A stretch of DNA of 64,000 nt, from contig WARS01000013.1 of NCBI GenBank assembly GCA_008933995.1, positions 798,721 to 862,720 of the forward strand. The letters run 5' to 3'. This DNA comes from Datnioides undecimradiatus. Taxonomy: Eukaryota; Chordata; Actinopteri; Lobotiformes; Datnioididae. The notes below the pieces were generated by a model. The model was not told the DNA's origin. It saw nothing but the letters and a program-made list of their open reading frames with translations, and ran no database searches. A program made the position numbers and the translations under genes. Positions 61,501 through 64,000 of the stretch are shown one piece after another; position 1 is the first letter of the stretch; the number at the start of each line of letters is the position of its first letter.

Positions 61501-64000
61501 AAGCTTCCCCTCTCCCTCTCTATGTGTTTTTACTATCGCTCTCATTTACTGTCTTTGGCCCTGCCCCCAACACCCACATTTTCCCCCTGTAATCACTAGT
61601 TAATCCCATTTTATAGCCAGATGGACAGAAAGAAGATCTTGGCTTCAGCAGGATTACCTTCTGATTACCTTCTGATCATAAACATGCTTTCTAATGGCCT
61701 TTTACTTTCCAATACAGTCACGAAGAAACAGTAGTTTGTAGAAAATTATGAGGCAGGCAAAGACTTAATAAAGTCTATAAAACCATAATCTCGCTGTGTC
61801 CACATATGAGCAAACGTCAACCAGAGCTTATAGAGTTTACTCTACAGAAAATTGTATGTTTGCTTTTGTTGATGGACCCGCTCAGTTAAAGGGAAGAATG
61901 TGTATGTAATTATTAACCCCATGAGGTTTGTTTAGGAATAAGTGGATCCCAACAGTTACTCATTACAACACATCAAAGAGTCCTCTGTTTCAGCAGAATT
62001 TCTCGTAGCCATTCATTGGCTGCCATCTTGAATGAGCAAATAGGAGCTATGTGCTCTAACGAAGAGTAACTGGACCTCCTGGTAATTGCCATGTAACAAG
62101 GCAAAGGCCCCTAATATTGTGTTTTAATTGGGGGCATTATCAACAGTAGCAGCCTGTGGGAGAAGGGATTTGGGTTCAGCAGTCGGGTTAATTGGATATT
62201 AACTGTACTTGGCAAGTAATTCTCCACTGCGATCATCAGATGAATACAGCAGTTTTGGGACATCAGCCAAAGTAAGACGCGCAGCTGAAGCTAGCAATCC
62301 AGATTGTGACATGTGTGATTACTCAAGAGGAAAACAGAGTTGTTGAGGAAGCACTGAATGATTGGTTTCCTAGGAGAGCCAGTCTTAAGGGGATCGCTGC
62401 ATTTTATCAGTTCATGGAGCAAATCAATGGAAAACAGTATTTGACTTCATCAGGCATGAAACCACCTTGCTGCTTTAGCTCTCTGCTTAAGACCAGATCC
62501 GATGGTCCCATCTGACAAGCCCAGAGAAAATGTCATGTGCCAGATTAGAAGGATGCTGTCCTATTGTAGTTTATCCTCCCTAGAAACCCCCAAAGGATTG
62601 TTATGGTAAAGCTGGATGAGACAGAAAGGTCACCTCATCTACACTGGATGAAACCACTAATCCACAACCTTCGATATGTTCACTCGATTGTTTTAAGTCG
62701 TACATGCTGAGAAAGAAGTATGAGTGTTGTTCTGTCAGCAAGCGTTGTCTCAACCATCATCTGTCCTTATTCTGATATGATTTATTTGTAACTCGTGTCC
62801 CGTCATGTAGAGTAGGTATTTGGGAAAACATCACAGTACAACAGAGACTGTTAAGTATGAACATGATGAAGCAAATGCTGGTATGTGCAACACATTTTTT
62901 ATTCTTGGACAGTATTTTTGCCTTTTGCAACGGAACACGCAGCGGAAAGTCATCTTTGGAAAAGTCAAAACTGAACAGCTCATCCCCAAACAATGAAAAC
63001 TTTAAACAAAACTTTACCATCACCTTATGAAATTCAGTCCAAAATGTCATAACAGGCTGGTAGACAATGACTGTGTCTACTTTTTTCCACAAACAGTCTT
63101 TTAGGTGAAGCGGGTGTACAACTGCATGCTGGTCTGCTGCACAACAAATTGTTGTTGTTTTTTTTGTTTGTTTTGTTTTTTTGTGGGGGAGGGGTGTGGT
63201 GAAGATTTACTGTACTCTGAATATAAAACACCTAAAGTTGCCATCTCTCCTAATCTACGTTTATGTCCCCAGCCTTTCCTACGTACTTCTTTTCAGTCTT
63301 GCCTCTGTCCAGTAACCCGTAAAGAACTAACATTGATTGTGATTCATTGTGTGTTTGTGTTGCGGAGGGAAAAGTTACTTAGCTGCTATTGGCAACACAG
63401 TATGATGCTATCAGATCCTCTATAAATTAAAACAAATAAATGGCTTTACCATCGAAAGTCCAGTTGTCATGAGCAATAACAACAATATAAAGTGGAAAAC
63501 AAAAGCCAGATGAATTACATGCACTTAATAAACATTAACTGCTAAATTTCTTGCATAATTGGAATTTATTCCTTCATCCATGTAAATGAAAATAGGACAG
63601 CAATATAATGTATGTGTAACTACATCATATTTCCTAAAACGTCCAAGTGGAAGGATAGTTTGTGATTTTAGTAGCAGCAGGCGATAAGGAGTGAGCAGTT
63701 TGACTTTTCTGTGGTGATTTAGCACTGTTTTTGTAGTCTGGTAGAATATTTGAAAGCCAATATAAATTCAGATCACTGGGAATATGTATTTTGGAACAAA
63801 TAGAATGATATGAATCTGTTTTTCTGAGTTTCTTCCAATGTGCAGGATTAATGAATCTTATTTATCAAACAAACTTAGAAACCAGCCCATATCCCAGTGT
63901 AGAAATTATATCACAACAGGAGTCACGTGTAAATCATGAAACTTTCATATCCGTACAATCACAGCGTAAGAATGACCAGGTCTTGGCTCATTTAAATAAG
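58600..64000. other. Gene-free stretch to the end of the window
   Basis: No exon, RNA gene or bounded mobile element recognised. AT-rich with a few T-rich or A-rich runs, for example about 63153-63181. The region 62100-62500 has fewer homopolymers and looks more complex than its flanks, but I cannot assign it. Confidence 0.35.

Overview
The window is vertebrate nuclear DNA, almost certainly from a ray-finned fish. Genes have several introns with GT-AG borders. There are long TG/CA and ATA microsatellites, a eukaryotic tRNA-Pro gene with internal pol III boxes, and many dispersed repeats of types common in teleost genomes (hAT, Tc1-like, TTAA-flanked MITEs, LINE 3' ends). I see no operons, bacterial genes or CRISPR arrays.

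Layout. (1) 1-7.3 kb: no recognised gene, only simple repeats. (2) 7.3-19.5 kb, + strand: a seven-coding-exon gene for a LACTBL1-type, membrane-anchored serine beta-lactamase-like protein (609 aa as assembled), with the Ser-x-x-Lys and Tyr-Ser-Asn motifs intact. (3) 21.7-28.2 kb, - strand, convergent with it: a neuromedin U receptor (class A GPCR, 422 aa) with two coding exons and a probable GC-rich noncoding first exon that carries a short upstream ORF. (4) 28.2-47 kb: gene-poor, with a LINE/SINE-type 3' tail, a Tc1-like relic, a decayed hAT transposon bounded by a perfect 8-bp duplication, a LINE 3' fragment and TTAA-flanked MITEs. (5) 47.1-54.8 kb, + strand: a tandem pair of guanylin-family hormone genes, guanylin-like then uroguanylin-like, each with three exons, a TATA box and an HNF1-like site. 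Between them, on the opposite strand, lies a broken guanylin-family exon 2 with flanking intron, which I read as a third, dead family member. (6) 54.8-64 kb: a CA microsatellite, a short hAT-type MITE with target-site duplication, a tRNA-Pro(AGG) gene and a LINE-like fragment; nothing else recognised.

The three protein genes do not form one pathway by sequence alone. The guanylin pair encodes ligands of receptor guanylyl cyclase C, involved in intestinal and renal salt and water balance. The receptor gene encodes a peptide-hormone GPCR. LACTBL1 has no established substrate. The most notable points are the unusual uroguanylin core (Asn-Pro-Ser-Cys-Tyr in place of the usual Ala-Ala-Cys-Thr context) and the inverted third guanylin-family relic. 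All exon borders were read by eye from splice signals and reading frame.
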